DNA of 64,000 nucleotides from an uncultured Lachnospiraceae bacterium (GCA_910579425.1 CAJTVL010000001.1:1-64000); one strand, 5' to 3'. Shown: positions 33,374 to 42,692, counted from the first letter of the stretch. The notes: generated by a model from the letters alone, not told the origin. Program-made: numbers and translations.

Positions 33374-35143
33374 GTGAAAAAGTTAGCAGAGCGATGGTAT
33401 CTTGTGATCGTATTCGGATTTCTCGGGGGTGCGTCTCTTGTGTTTGCCCTGTGCGGCGAGAACAGTATCATTGCAGTCCACGACAACCTGGATTTGTTTA
33501 TTCCGCAGTATCAGATGATGAAACAAACGGGAACCTTTTTCAGCCAGGGGGCGGAGGTTCCCTTTCTTGGCGGAATCAGCAGGGATGTGCTTCCCGGGGA
33601 GTTTTCCCTGTACACTTTGCTGTATGTGATTTTGCCTGCTTATCCTGCCTATGTGGTGGGGTATCTTCTGAAGGTGATCATAGGACTGGCATCCTGTATT
33701 CTCCTTGCCGGAGAGCTGTTGGGGGAAAAATACGGGGAGTATAAACCCCTTGTATGGATTTTGGGGCTGGCATACGGCGCGCTCAACGTATTTCCCAATT
33801 TCGGAATTTGTTTTGCCTCCATTCCGCTGGTCATTGATCTGCTCTGCAAAATCTGCAGAGATCCGAAAGTCAAATGGTATGTATTGCTTTTTTGCTACCC
33901 CTTTCTGTCCTATTTTTCCTACTTCGGCCTGTTTATTCTGGGATACATGGCTCTCTTCTTTCTCTGGATCCTTGGAAGGACAGTTTATTTAAAGAAAAAG
34001 AATGCGGCCCGCCGGGAGGATTCAAAACTGCCGCTGAGAGTATTTCTCGCAGTCTGCGCACTGGCATCAGGCTGTATCGTCTGGGAATACAGGCTGTTTC
34101 GGGTTATGCTGCTGGGGGATGAGGTGACAATACGCTCTACCATGGAGGCGGGAAGCTTTACCCTGGGCGAAATTGTCAGAACGATTTTGGAAGTATTTGC
34201 AAAGGGCATGTTCCATGCGGAGAGTATGCATACTTATCTTGTGCTTCCGGTTTGTATCGTCTACTTCTTTTTCCTCAATATCCGGTATATCAAGGACAGG
34301 AATATAAGAGGAATCTTCCATGACTTGTATAATCTTCTGATTCTGGCGCTGGTTTTTAACAGTGTGGTATACGGAATCTATTATTGGGAGGGCTTCAGAG
34401 ACCTTGTGGAGGCGCTGTGCCCTCCACTGACAGGCTGGCAGTTTAACAGAACCGTGTTTTTCAGTCCCTTTCTGTGGTACTGGGCATTTTTTCTGGTACT
34501 GAAACGGTTCTATGATGCCGGAAGGAAGGGCGGAAAGGTTCTGGCCAACCTGCTTGCAATGGGAGCCCTGCTTCTGATTGTACTCTCAGGAACCCGCTAT
34601 AATGATCTGTATCATACCTGCCGGGCCGCCGCCTACCGGCTTGTGAAAGGAGCCGAGACGGATCAGCTAAGCTTTGGGGAGTTTTATTCGAAGGAACTGT
34701 TCGGCCAGGCCAAGGAGGCAGTGGGGTATGAAGGAGAGTGGGCGGCCGCCTATGGCTTTTATCCGGCCACACTGGAGTATAACGGCATCGCCACCTTAGA
34801 CGGCTATCTGGGCTTTTATTCCCAGGAATATAAAGAGGCTTTCCGGAAGGTGATCGCCCCGGCTCTTGACCGGGTGGAGGAGAGCCGGGATTATTTTGAT
34901 ACCTGGGGAGCCAGGGCCTATCTTTACTCGGGAACGGAGCTGTCCATTGTCAACGGCTTCCGCACTTATCATGTGGAGGATACCAATATCTGCATCGATG
35001 CGCAGGCTTTTAAGGCGCTGGGAGGAAAATACCTTTTTTCAAGGATAGAACTGAGCAATGCAAAGGAGGCAGGCTTTATTCTGGAAGGGACGTTTACCCA
35101 TGAAAAGTCGCCCTACACCTTATATCTATATCGCGTTTCTTAG
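33374..35143 (+). CDS. Large multi-pass membrane protein (DUF6044-like)
   Basis: A 589-residue protein with about ten to twelve membrane spans in the first 420 residues and a soluble extracytoplasmic C-terminal domain. The first long loop begins AVHDNLDLFIPQYQMM, an acidic loop after span 1 as in GT-C type glycosyltransferases (YfhO, DUF6044). The C-terminal domain contains GIATLDGYLGFYSQEYKEAFRKV. GTG start with AGGAG at good spacing. Coupling to the GT2 enzyme suggests that it transfers the lipid-linked sugar to a surface polymer on the outer face, in analogy to GtrB/GtrC systems; no GtrA flippase is seen next to it. Membership of DUF6044 is from pattern memory. Confidence 0.75.
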   Translation: MKKLAERWYLVIVFGFLGGASLVFALCGENSIIAVHDNLDLFIPQYQMMKQTGTFFSQGAEVPFLGGISRDVLPGEFSLYTLLYVILPAYPAYVVGYLLKVIIGLASCILLAGELLGEKYGEYKPLVWILGLAYGALNVFPNFGICFASIPLVIDLLCKICRDPKVKWYVLLFCYPFLSYFSYFGLFILGYMALFFLWILGRTVYLKKKNAARREDSKLPLRVFLAVCALASGCIVWEYRLFRVMLLGDEVTIRSTMEAGSFTLGEIVRTILEVFAKGMFHAESMHTYLVLPVCIVYFFFLNIRYIKDRNIRGIFHDLYNLLILALVFNSVVYGIYYWEGFRDLVEALCPPLTGWQFNRTVFFSPFLWYWAFFLVLKRFYDAGRKGGKVLANLLAMGALLLIVLSGTRYNDLYHTCRAAAYRLVKGAETDQLSFGEFYSKELFGQAKEAVGYEGEWAAAYGFYPATLEYNGIATLDGYLGFYSQEYKEAFRKVIAPALDRVEESRDYFDTWGARAYLYSGTELSIVNGFRTYHVEDTNICIDAQAFKALGGKYLFSRIELSNAKEAGFILEGTFTHEKSPYTLYLYRVS

Positions 35144-35229
35144 GATATTTTACCGGGGCAGGAGTGCGGCGGCGCCTGAAAGTTCCTTCTCTCACCGCGG
35201 CCTGCACGGCCAGTGAAAAAGGAGCCATA

Positions 35230-36099
35230 ATGAATCGTTTATATGAATACATTGACCCCATAACATCCCCCTATGAGGCATTCTGTTTTGACAGCGCCGG
35301 GCACAGACTTCCGATCCCGGCGCACTGGCATTACTACGTTGAACTTCTCTACATTCTGGAGGGAAGGGTAAGAGTTTCCATAGACAACAGGGTTGAAGTC
35401 TGCCCGGAGGGAACGGTACTGTTTTTTCCGCCCAAATGTGTACACGCCATGGGGGGCTTCGAGCCGTCAGAGCGGGTGCGCTACTATGTGGTGAAATATG
35501 ATCCGGCAACGCTTACGTCCGGCAAGACAGAGGAGTTCAATCTGCGGATTTCTCTGAACGGGATTCGGACTTCCGTCTATCCCTGCTGTTTTTCCAAAGA
35601 ACAGATCAAGGACATGGAACTACTCTTTTTGTTTGAAGAGATCGTAAAGGAATATCATAACAGGGACTATGCCTCCACCCTGATTCTTACGGCTGACATC
35701 TGTAAAATTATGGGGAAATTGATCAGATGCTGGCAAAAGGAGGGGTATTTTCTTCCTGCACCCGGCATCCATCCCTCCTATGAACTGAGCTTCGACGGGA
35801 TCACGGAATATATTGACAGCCATTATTTTGAAGAATTGACGGTGGAAAAGCTATCTGCCATGTGCAATATGTCCCACTCCACCTTTTCCATGAATTTTTA
35901 CCGGCGTTATGGAAAGACCTGCAAGGAATATATCACGGCGACACGGATCAATGCCGCCGAAAATATGCTTCTTTTTTCCAACTACGACGTTTCCTTTATT
36001 GCCCAGGAGGTGGGGTATGCGGACTGCAGCTATTTTATACGCTGCTACAAAAAATTGAAGGGGATTACGCCAAAGCAGGCCCGCAAGGAGAGAAAATGA
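35230..36099 (+). CDS. AraC family transcriptional regulator with cupin domain
   Basis: About 289 residues. The N-terminal cupin-type ligand domain has HWHYYVELLYILEGRVRVSID and GTVLFFPPKCVHAM; the C-terminal hundred residues are the AraC double helix-turn-helix (LTVEKLSAMCNMSHSTFSMNF, then DVSFIAQEVGYADCSYFIRCYKK and GITPKQARK). ATG 35230 follows AAGGAG; the upstream frame to 35164 lacks a site. Such regulators usually control adjacent glycoside-hydrolase genes in response to a sugar, so the convergent beta-mannosidase gene is a plausible target (inference). Its stop codon overlaps the start of a small ORF. Confidence 0.9.
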   Translation: MNRLYEYIDPITSPYEAFCFDSAGHRLPIPAHWHYYVELLYILEGRVRVSIDNRVEVCPEGTVLFFPPKCVHAMGGFEPSERVRYYVVKYDPATLTSGKTEEFNLRISLNGIRTSVYPCCFSKEQIKDMELLFLFEEIVKEYHNRDYASTLILTADICKIMGKLIRCWQKEGYFLPAPGIHPSYELSFDGITEYIDSHYFEELTVEKLSAMCNMSHSTFSMNFYRRYGKTCKEYITATRINAAENMLLFSNYDVSFIAQEVGYADCSYFIRCYKKLKGITPKQARKERK

Positions 36100-36467
36100 T
36101 GCAGATTTTCATAGACGTTTTGAAAATAATTATTAGTATCACAGTGGTAGATTGTCTGCTGATGGGGATTTTGCACCCTTATTTTGCAAAGAAAGTTTCG
36201 GAAAGGAGGCATCGGGGGCTGATCTGGTTAACTGCAGTGAAAGCGGCTATAACAGGCGGGTCGGCAATGCGGAGTTTCGAAGGCTCTGGAATACTTCCAT
36301 GTGGAAAATGCCTCTGTACAGACATACCTTTTTCAGAATATCCGCCGCCGATGCCGCCTGTAAAAGCCCTTACAGGAATACTACAAAAGGATAAAATCAG
36401 CTCTCCGCGCTTTCATAAATACTTCTTGCCCGGAGGGGTCCGCAGACAAGGGTGCCGTCGTCGGTAA
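36099..36467 (+). CDS. Small ORF coupled to the AraC gene, possibly truncated membrane protein
   Basis: Two ATGs (36096 and 36099) overlap the AraC stop and lie five and eight bases after a good AAGGAG, so translation is likely. The first residues MQIFIDVLKIIISITVVDCL form one hydrophobic helix followed by a basic stretch (KKVSERRHRGL); after about residue 50 the sequence becomes Pro/Gly/Cys rich and loses protein-like character, and the last 70 bases run antisense into the beta-mannosidase gene. It may be a short membrane protein whose original 3' end has been lost. No family recognised. Confidence 0.35.
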   Translation: MQIFIDVLKIIISITVVDCLLMGILHPYFAKKVSERRHRGLIWLTAVKAAITGGSAMRSFEGSGILPCGKCLCTDIPFSEYPPPMPPVKALTGILQKDKISSPRFHKYFLPGGVRRQGCRRR

Positions 36468-39138
36468 AATCCCTGCTTTCAAGAATCCGGAAGGTTCTGG
36501 TTCCCGCTTCCACATCGACGAAGTTGTCGTCAAGGCGCAGGACGCCGTTCGCCGTTTCCACACTGACGGATTTCGCGTAATTTTCCGCCGTTACGGTGAC
36601 GGTATCCCCGTCTACGGAAACTTTAAGCTTTGGATCTGCAAAAGCATAGTGCTTTGGAGCGCAGAACAGGGCGGTTCCGCCGGAAATCAGGCGGCCATCC
36701 ACATGCAGGGAATACTCCAGATGAACCTTAAGGGGATCCTCCCCGTTAAAATCAAGGTGGGGCAGCCATGCGCCTCCGAAGGCGGGGGCGGTCACTTCAA
36801 ACTGCCCTTCCCGGAGAATCGAGGAATCCGGCAGACGCAAAGACCACTTTACGATACCGTTTACAGGCTCAGCCGTCTCGTTGGCAACATGCAGGTCAGC
36901 GCTGATGTCGATAGGGACGGGAAGCGTATTGGGGTAAGGCTTCTGATCGATTTCGCCGTGTTCCTCACAGGAGAGCAGGACGGGTGCAAACATACGCTTC
37001 TCGGCATACTGAAGCGCTTTCCAGTTCCCGTAGTAGTCAACGCTTGCCCAGGAAGCCACCGGCCAGATATCGTTTAGCTGCCATACCACCGTGCCCATGC
37101 AGGTACCCCGGAAGCGTCTGAAATGCTCTACTCCATAGCGGATGGCTTCTGCCTGAAGAAGCTGGGAGCAGTAGAGCAGCTCGTCAAAATTCTTCGGATA
37201 CAGGTAGGTCTGGGAGATGTAGTTCATAATTTTCCCGTTGGCGGCGGTGTTCCTCTGGTGCATCTCCATCACCCGGGAGAAGATGTTCCTGTCGCCCTCA
37301 TCCGTAAAGCGGCGGATGGTCTGCAGGGAGGGGAAGGACTGAAAGCCGAACTCTGACAGGAAGCGGTAGTGGTGCTTTCTGTAGGCGGTAAAGGGCTCGT
37401 TCCCGTGCCAGACGCCCCAGTAGTGTACATCACCCACATTCTCTGCGTTGCTGTTCTCAAAATTGCCGCCCGAGGAAGGGGAGGAGGGCCAATAGAAGGC
37501 CTGGGGATCCTCTTCTTTTACGATTTTAGGAATAATATATTCGTAAAGGCGGATATAGTCGTAGTACTGCTTCTTTGATTGGGGCCAGGCCAGCGATTCG
37601 TACTGGGTCTCCATCTCATTGTTGCCGCACCACAGGCCTAGGCAGGGATGGGAACGGAGCCTGCGGATATTGTGGCGGATCTCTGCACAGACATTGGCCT
37701 CAAAGGCTTCGTCCAGCTCATAGGAGGCGCAGGCGAACATAAAATCCTGCCACACGATCAGTCCTCTTTCGTCGCACACGTCGTAGAAGAAATCATCGGG
37801 AAAGTAACCGCCGCCCCAGATGCGCACACAGTTATAGTGGGATTCCTGGGCGGTGGCAAGGAGCATGTCGGTCCGCTCCCGGGTCTGTCTTGTGAGGATA
37901 TTGTCCTCCGGAATATAATCCGCTCCCATGGCAAAGATCTGCAGGCCGTTTACCTCAAAAGCAAAGTTGCGGCCGGGAAGCTTCTTGGCAGTCCTGTCGG
38001 TGACCAGGATTTTCTTTTCCCCATGAGCCATCAGCATACTGTTGCCGTCGTCCCAGTCCTGCGCCTGATTTTTCATGTGCTCATCATAGATTTCCTCCGG
38101 CATGGGATCGGTGTTGACAGTCATGGTGCGCAGGCCGATTTTCTTCTGCCATAAATCCAGGGCGCCTTCGCCGCCCTCTGCAGGCATCAGGAGTACCTTT
38201 ACTTCATACAGGGGCTGTTCTCCATATCCGTTAGGCCACCAGAGCTGCGGCTCCGTAACGGTGGCAGATACACAGAGGTGATTGCTGCGAAAGCCGTATC
38301 CGGCTCCCGTTAAGCCGCAGGAAGGCGCGCAGTCCGTAAAGGAATCAATGGAGGCGCTCTCGGCGACCAGGGACGAGCTGCCGTCGGGGGAGGTCACAAG
38401 GAGCTTGAGAGAAACATTTTCGGAGGAAGCCTCCGGCATCCATTCAATTTCTGCATCCGCCCGAAGCTGTACGGCAGAGACAACATTTCCGCTGACGGTT
38501 TTTTCGATGACGGTGTGCTCCTGGCTTACATAGACCTGAGCAATACGCGCGGTTCTGTAAGATAAAAGGGAAACCTGGCGGAAGATTCCGGCATCCGGAA
38601 GCCGGCAGCCCCAGTCCCACCCGAACATGCATGCGGCCTTGCGGATGTGGGGAAAGCCCGGCATAGCGTCGCTGGAAGCCCCTACGGGGCATTTTTCATT
38701 TTCTTCTGCAATGAAACGCGTAGGGGAGTGAAGAAGCACCTTCAAATGATAAACCGTGTCCGCCGCTGTCTCCATCACCAGGGAGGTAATATCGAATTCC
38801 CAGGTGCGATTCATGTTGTTGACACTGCCCAGAAGCTCCTGCCCCAGATAAATATCGGCCAGGGTGTCAATGCCGTCAAATCGTAAAAACAGCCGCTCGC
38901 CTGCCCGTTCCTTCTCTGAAACGGAAAAGTCGGTTTCATATACAAAATCGTTTTCCATGAGCTTCATGGCGTTGAGCTCATTGTCACGGAAATGGGGATC
39001 GGGCATCAGCCCTTTGTCCAGCAGGGTTCCATATACGGTAGACGGAACCTTTGTCCCGATTGGCTTTTCGGGGATATTGTAAACATTTTCCCCGAGAATA
39101 GTCAGCGTCCAGTTATCGCTTAAATTCCTTCGCATCAT
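36397..39138 (-). CDS. Glycoside hydrolase family 2 beta-mannosidase
   Basis: A 913-residue GH2 enzyme without signal peptide, so cytoplasmic, expected to release mannose from imported beta-mannosides. The N-terminal jelly-roll (LSDNWTLTILGEN to IPEKPIGTKVPSTVYGTLLDKGL) is the typical beta-mannosidase opening. In the TIM barrel the acid/base glutamate is Glu508 in LWCGNNEMETQ and the nucleophile Glu596 in FLSEFGFQSFPS, 88 residues apart as in characterised beta-mannosidases. WQLNDIWPVASWASVDYYGNWKAL is also diagnostic. AAGGAGG precedes the ATG. It is convergent with the AraC regulator gene, and a perfect palindrome just upstream may be an operator. Confidence 0.92.
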   Translation of the reverse strand: MMRRNLSDNWTLTILGENVYNIPEKPIGTKVPSTVYGTLLDKGLMPDPHFRDNELNAMKLMENDFVYETDFSVSEKERAGERLFLRFDGIDTLADIYLGQELLGSVNNMNRTWEFDITSLVMETAADTVYHLKVLLHSPTRFIAEENEKCPVGASSDAMPGFPHIRKAACMFGWDWGCRLPDAGIFRQVSLLSYRTARIAQVYVSQEHTVIEKTVSGNVVSAVQLRADAEIEWMPEASSENVSLKLLVTSPDGSSSLVAESASIDSFTDCAPSCGLTGAGYGFRSNHLCVSATVTEPQLWWPNGYGEQPLYEVKVLLMPAEGGEGALDLWQKKIGLRTMTVNTDPMPEEIYDEHMKNQAQDWDDGNSMLMAHGEKKILVTDRTAKKLPGRNFAFEVNGLQIFAMGADYIPEDNILTRQTRERTDMLLATAQESHYNCVRIWGGGYFPDDFFYDVCDERGLIVWQDFMFACASYELDEAFEANVCAEIRHNIRRLRSHPCLGLWCGNNEMETQYESLAWPQSKKQYYDYIRLYEYIIPKIVKEEDPQAFYWPSSPSSGGNFENSNAENVGDVHYWGVWHGNEPFTAYRKHHYRFLSEFGFQSFPSLQTIRRFTDEGDRNIFSRVMEMHQRNTAANGKIMNYISQTYLYPKNFDELLYCSQLLQAEAIRYGVEHFRRFRGTCMGTVVWQLNDIWPVASWASVDYYGNWKALQYAEKRMFAPVLLSCEEHGEIDQKPYPNTLPVPIDISADLHVANETAEPVNGIVKWSLRLPDSSILREGQFEVTAPAFGGAWLPHLDFNGEDPLKVHLEYSLHVDGRLISGGTALFCAPKHYAFADPKLKVSVDGDTVTVTAENYAKSVSVETANGVLRLDDNFVDVEAGTRTFRILESRDFTDDGTLVCGPLRARSIYESAES

Positions 39139-39162
39139 ATTTGATCCTCCTTCGATGCATTT

Positions 39163-39175
39163 CTAAAACTTTTAG
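39163..39175. promoter_or_regulatory. Palindrome upstream of the beta-mannosidase gene
   Basis: CTAAAA-C-TTTTAG, a perfect 13-base palindrome about 25 bases before the beta-mannosidase ATG, inside the probable promoter or leader. Candidate operator only. Confidence 0.35.
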
Positions 39176-39229
39176 TATCGTTATTGTAGTATTTTTTTGT
39201 TTTTTTCGGTAAAAATAAGCTCTGATAAA

Positions 39230-39266
39230 ATAGGAAAAACCTCCGGAATTTGTTATCCGGAGGTTT
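39230..39266 (-). terminator. Intrinsic terminator of the PRPP synthetase operon
   Basis: On the minus strand AAACCTCCGG (39266-39257) pairs with CCGGAGGTTT (39246-39237) across a 10-base loop and is followed by further T residues. Confidence 0.85.
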
Positions 39267-39296
39267 GCGGCAAGAGTTCCTGTGTACGGCTGTTGG

Positions 39297-40487
39297 TTAA
39301 TCAATCCTCTCTCCAGCTTTGTATCTGGTGACAACCCTCTGGATACGCTCGTTGGGATCTAAGAGATCACTGATCGAGGCGTCGTGGTTTAAGGTATCAA
39401 TCAGATAAGCGATATATTTGCTCATATCACAGTCAATATACCATTCCCGGCTGAGCAGCTCGGGGGTCTGATAGACAAGGTTGGTGGTCAGCACCCCGTC
39501 GATCATGCCGTTTTCAAAGGCACGGTCAAATCTTTCAAGCCCGTTGGTAAACAGGCCGAAAGTGGCGCAGATAAAGATTTTGCGCGCTTTCCTTTCCTTT
39601 AAGGCTGTGGCAACCTCCAACACGCTTTCCCCGGAAGAAATCATGTCGTCGATGATGACCATATCCTTTCCCTCCACGGATGAGCCCAGAAACTCATGGG
39701 CTACAATCGGATTACGGCCATTGATAATACGGGTGTAATCCCGTCTCTTATAGAACATGCCCATATCCAGACCCAGAACATTTGCCATATAGATGGCACG
39801 GCTCATACCGCCCTCGTCGGGGCTGATGATCATCATATGTCCGGAATCGATCTGAAGATCCTTCACATGCTTTAAAAGCCCCTTTACAAACTGGTAGATG
39901 GGCTGCACGGTTTCAAAGCCATGAAGCGGAATCGCATTCTGAACCCGCGGGTCGTGGGCGTCAAAGGTGATGATGTTGTCAACTCCCATGGAGACCATCT
40001 CCTGGAGGGCGAGAGCGCAGTCAAGAGACTCTCTTGCGGTCCTTTTATGCTGCCGGCTCTCATAGAGATAAGGCATAATGACGGTAATGCGCCTTGCCTT
40101 TCCGCCTACGGCAGCAATGATCCTCTTTAAATCCTGATAGTGATCGTCCGGGGACATATGATTCTCGTGTCCGCACAGAGAATAGGTCAGGCTGTAATTC
40201 GCCACATCCACCAGGAGATAGAGATCCGTCCCGCGGACAGATTCCAGGATCATGCCTTTGGCTTCCCCGGAACCAAAACGGGGAACATTTGCCTTCAGGA
40301 TATAGGACGGTCTCTGGTATCCGGCAAATGCAAGGCTTTCCTTATGTTCGCTTTCCCGTTCTGTCCTCCATTTTACCAGATAGTTGTCTACTTTTTCACC
40401 CAAGGCACGACATCCCTCCAGAGGGATCATACCCAGGGAACCTACAGGAATGGTTTCCAGGTTTCTTTTTTCTTCACGCTGAGCCAT
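39297..40487 (-). CDS. prs: Ribose-phosphate pyrophosphokinase, long clostridial form
   Basis: A 396-residue PRPP synthetase (ribose 5-phosphate + ATP to PRPP), feeding purine, pyrimidine, His, Trp and NAD synthesis. It is about 80 residues longer than the B. subtilis enzyme, with extra sequence at both ends. Motifs seen: ITVIMPYLYESRQHKRTARESL (ATP-binding loop), ITFDAHDPRVQNA (metal-binding region), MMIISPDEGGMSRA and the PRPP loop MVIIDDMISSGES, which differs from the usual DDMIDTAGT. The variant loop and length fit a class common in Lachnospiraceae. It is the last gene of a three-gene unit with the DnaI- and DnaD-like genes (gaps of 9 and 4 bases). Confidence 0.88.
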   Translation of the reverse strand: MAQREEKRNLETIPVGSLGMIPLEGCRALGEKVDNYLVKWRTERESEHKESLAFAGYQRPSYILKANVPRFGSGEAKGMILESVRGTDLYLLVDVANYSLTYSLCGHENHMSPDDHYQDLKRIIAAVGGKARRITVIMPYLYESRQHKRTARESLDCALALQEMVSMGVDNIITFDAHDPRVQNAIPLHGFETVQPIYQFVKGLLKHVKDLQIDSGHMMIISPDEGGMSRAIYMANVLGLDMGMFYKRRDYTRIINGRNPIVAHEFLGSSVEGKDMVIIDDMISSGESVLEVATALKERKARKIFICATFGLFTNGLERFDRAFENGMIDGVLTTNLVYQTPELLSREWYIDCDMSKYIAYLIDTLNHDASISDLLDPNERIQRVVTRYKAGERID

Positions 40488-40496
40488 GAAAGCACC

Positions 40497-41474
40497 TCAC
40501 TTTCTGTTTTCAAGTCGTTTTTTAAGCATCCGGATATCGATTCCGGTAAATTTACAGATATGGTATTGGTTGGTGATCCGGGAAAAAACCCGGTCCGAAT
40601 AGCGGTTCCGTATATCCTCCAGAGACAGATTGGTTGAAATAACAGTGGATTTTTTGTTTAGATGCCGCCCATTTAAAAGGGAAAATAATACGGAAGGAGC
40701 TATATTTTTGGTGTATTCTGTTCCTAAGTCGTCAATGATCAGAAGATCACAGCCGTATAAATCTTCGTGAAGGCCTGCGCTGTCTTCTCTGCTTTTATAA
40801 TCGAATAAATTTCTGGATAAGAGTTCAAAGAGTCCGGCGGCGCTGAAATAAATCACGGAATGTCCGGATTCTATCAGTTCCTTTGCCACGCAGCCGGATA
40901 AAAAAGACTTGCCTGTCCCTACTGTACCATAAAAAAATAAATTTTGATAGTCTGTATCAAAGGATTTTACAAAATTTCTGCATTCTATTACCGCTTTTTG
41001 GAAGCGCACCAAATCCTCCCCCTGGTAATAATCATAGGAGAGGACTTCAAAGTTTTCTTTTTCCAGCATATCCTGAATGCCGGACTGTTCATAGAGCAGA
41101 CGAATGACAGCCTGCTTGAAGCAATGGCATTTTTGACCCTCTATATAGCCGGTATCTCTGCAGTCCGGACAGTCGTAGAGGGGGCTTAAGTAATCCGCAG
41201 GGTATCCTGCCCTGACGAGGAGCTGCTCTTTCCGGAGGGAGAGGGAGGCAATAGAACTCTTAAGGTTTTCAAGAGCGTTGGTATCACCCTCTAAGAGCTT
41301 CTTTCCCTCTGAGACGGACAGGGAGGCTACGCAGTCACAGAGGGCGCGATAGCCGTCTACCTGCCGGTAAACCCGGGCAGTGCGTTCCTCCAAAAGATGG
41401 CGGTTTTTGGTCTGCCTTTCCTCATATTCCCGCATAATGGAATTATATTGGGTGTTTGTCAGTGCCACGGTCAC
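40497..41474 (-). CDS. DnaI/DnaC-like helicase loader ATPase
   Basis: A 325-residue AAA+ protein. The N-terminal helical part ends in a zinc-site-like cysteine cluster (Cys102, Cys105, Cys116, Cys118 in LYDCPDCRDTGY...QKCHC). The ATPase core has Walker A FYGTVGTGKSFLSG, Walker B LLIIDDLGTEY, sensor 1 STVISTNLS and the arginine-finger region YSDRVFSRI. This matches DnaI, which loads the replicative helicase DnaB/C at the origin in Bacillota; the zinc-binding N-terminus is also a DnaI feature. It is coupled to the DnaD-domain gene upstream (4-base gap). Annotation as primosomal protein DnaI is likely, though DnaC-like paralogs exist. Confidence 0.85.
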   Translation of the reverse strand: MTVALTNTQYNSIMREYEERQTKNRHLLEERTARVYRQVDGYRALCDCVASLSVSEGKKLLEGDTNALENLKSSIASLSLRKEQLLVRAGYPADYLSPLYDCPDCRDTGYIEGQKCHCFKQAVIRLLYEQSGIQDMLEKENFEVLSYDYYQGEDLVRFQKAVIECRNFVKSFDTDYQNLFFYGTVGTGKSFLSGCVAKELIESGHSVIYFSAAGLFELLSRNLFDYKSREDSAGLHEDLYGCDLLIIDDLGTEYTKNIAPSVLFSLLNGRHLNKKSTVISTNLSLEDIRNRYSDRVFSRITNQYHICKFTGIDIRMLKKRLENRK

Positions 41475-41478
41475 TCTC

Positions 41479-42573
41479 CTAATTGCTCAGAATTTCTTTT
41501 TCCAGTGCGTCAAAGTCATAGTCAGTATGTAAGAACTGATTAAAGGAGCCGGCTGCGGAGGAATTGGTTCCGGTCGGGCTGTGCCCGGACGGCCGGGAGG
41601 CTTTTGTCTTGGCATAGGCATCATCCAAAGCCAGTATATCCGCCTTGTGGCGGACCTGGGCTCCGTGCCAGCTCTTTAAGATCCTTTCCGCATATTCAAA
41701 ACGATGCTTGTCCGTAGCCATTACGGTGCGGTTGCAGGCTTCCAAGATAATATCCTGAGTAAAGCCGTATTCCTTTGCCCACTTTAAGGCAAAACCGGCT
41801 TCTGCTTTGGTGGGAGTGCCCGACTTGCCAAGCGCCTTCATCACAGTGTACACGATTTTGTCATACTTCCCGGCCAGCCTTGCCGCCTGCTTGGGCGTGG
41901 TGATCCCCTCCTGGGCCCAGCTTATGGCCACCTTCTCTATGTACCGGAAGTCTTTTTTTCCTTTATCCACGCAATACTGGATCAGGTAATCGATCAGATC
42001 CTCCGAAAAGCCAAGCCTGTCGGAGAAAAACAGGATTGTGTTGATTTCCCTGGGGCTTAAGGGCCTGCCGATATATTGCTCCGCTACAAAAAGAAGCTGA
42101 GAGGTTTCTTCCTTTTCCTTAAATTCCTTTAATTTGTCAAGGCTGTAGGAGGGCACGGTAAGCTCCGGTTTATCAAAGACCGTCTCCGCTTTGGCAGGAA
42201 GATGGACAAAAGAAACCACAGGCGTATTCGGCTCCCCCTGAGATTTCCCGGGAACCTCCAAAAGCCGTATGCCGGAAAGGCTTCTGCCGCCCTCCCTGGA
42301 GGCGTCCTCGCCAAGAGCGGCCTCGTATTCCAGGGAAATAAGACGGTTCTTTTCCCAGTATTTGAGCGCCCGCAGCACATCCTTTTCCGTATAGTTAAAC
42401 TGATCTGCCATGTCGGAAATACTGGTCGTAAGGCCGGCTTCCGTCATGCGAAGCAGATAGAGATAGATTTTAAGCTGGGCGTCGTTGGCCTCTTTCATGT
42501 AGCTGTCAATGAAGAGATTGGACACGGCCGTCACGCCCGCACAGCTTTCCCGATAAATTTTAAAGCACCCCAT
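41479..42573 (-). CDS. DnaD-domain replication initiation protein
   Basis: A protein of about 364 residues. The N-terminal winged-helix region (IYLYLLRMTEAGLTTSISDM, VLRALKYWEKNRLISLEYE) is followed by two helical DnaD-type repeats (about residues 165-235 and 250-320), the first containing REINTILFFSDRLGFSEDLIDYL and DFRYIEKVAISWAQEGI, the second EAGFALKWAKEYGFTQDII. DnaD/DnaB proteins remodel the origin and recruit the helicase loader. Pairing with the DnaI-like gene forms the initiation module. ATG 42573 is favoured, with AGGG eight bases upstream; GTG 42582 falls within that site. DnaA-box-like motifs lie upstream of its promoter. Confidence 0.85.
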   Translation of the reverse strand: MGCFKIYRESCAGVTAVSNLFIDSYMKEANDAQLKIYLYLLRMTEAGLTTSISDMADQFNYTEKDVLRALKYWEKNRLISLEYEAALGEDASREGGRSLSGIRLLEVPGKSQGEPNTPVVSFVHLPAKAETVFDKPELTVPSYSLDKLKEFKEKEETSQLLFVAEQYIGRPLSPREINTILFFSDRLGFSEDLIDYLIQYCVDKGKKDFRYIEKVAISWAQEGITTPKQAARLAGKYDKIVYTVMKALGKSGTPTKAEAGFALKWAKEYGFTQDIILEACNRTVMATDKHRFEYAERILKSWHGAQVRHKADILALDDAYAKTKASRPSGHSPTGTNSSAAGSFNQFLHTDYDFDALEKEILSN

Positions 42574-42616
42574 AATAATCACCCTAATGTTTATACACGA
42601 ATCAAAAGTAAAATGA

Positions 42617-42625
42617 ATTATAGCA
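42617..42625 (-). promoter_or_regulatory. Promoter of the DnaD/DnaI/prs operon
   Basis: Minus strand TGCTATAAT (42625-42617), a perfect extended -10 box, 44 bases before the DnaD-domain ATG; no good -35. Confidence 0.55.
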
Positions 42626-42692
42626 CAGGCTCTCCCAAAATGAAATAGGAAAATTTTCTGCAGACCCTGTGTTTGCGGCAGGTTTCCCGATT

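Noticed and set aside
37648..38154. Plus-strand open frame antisense to the beta-mannosidase gene
   Set aside because: Shadow frame; no start site or domain.
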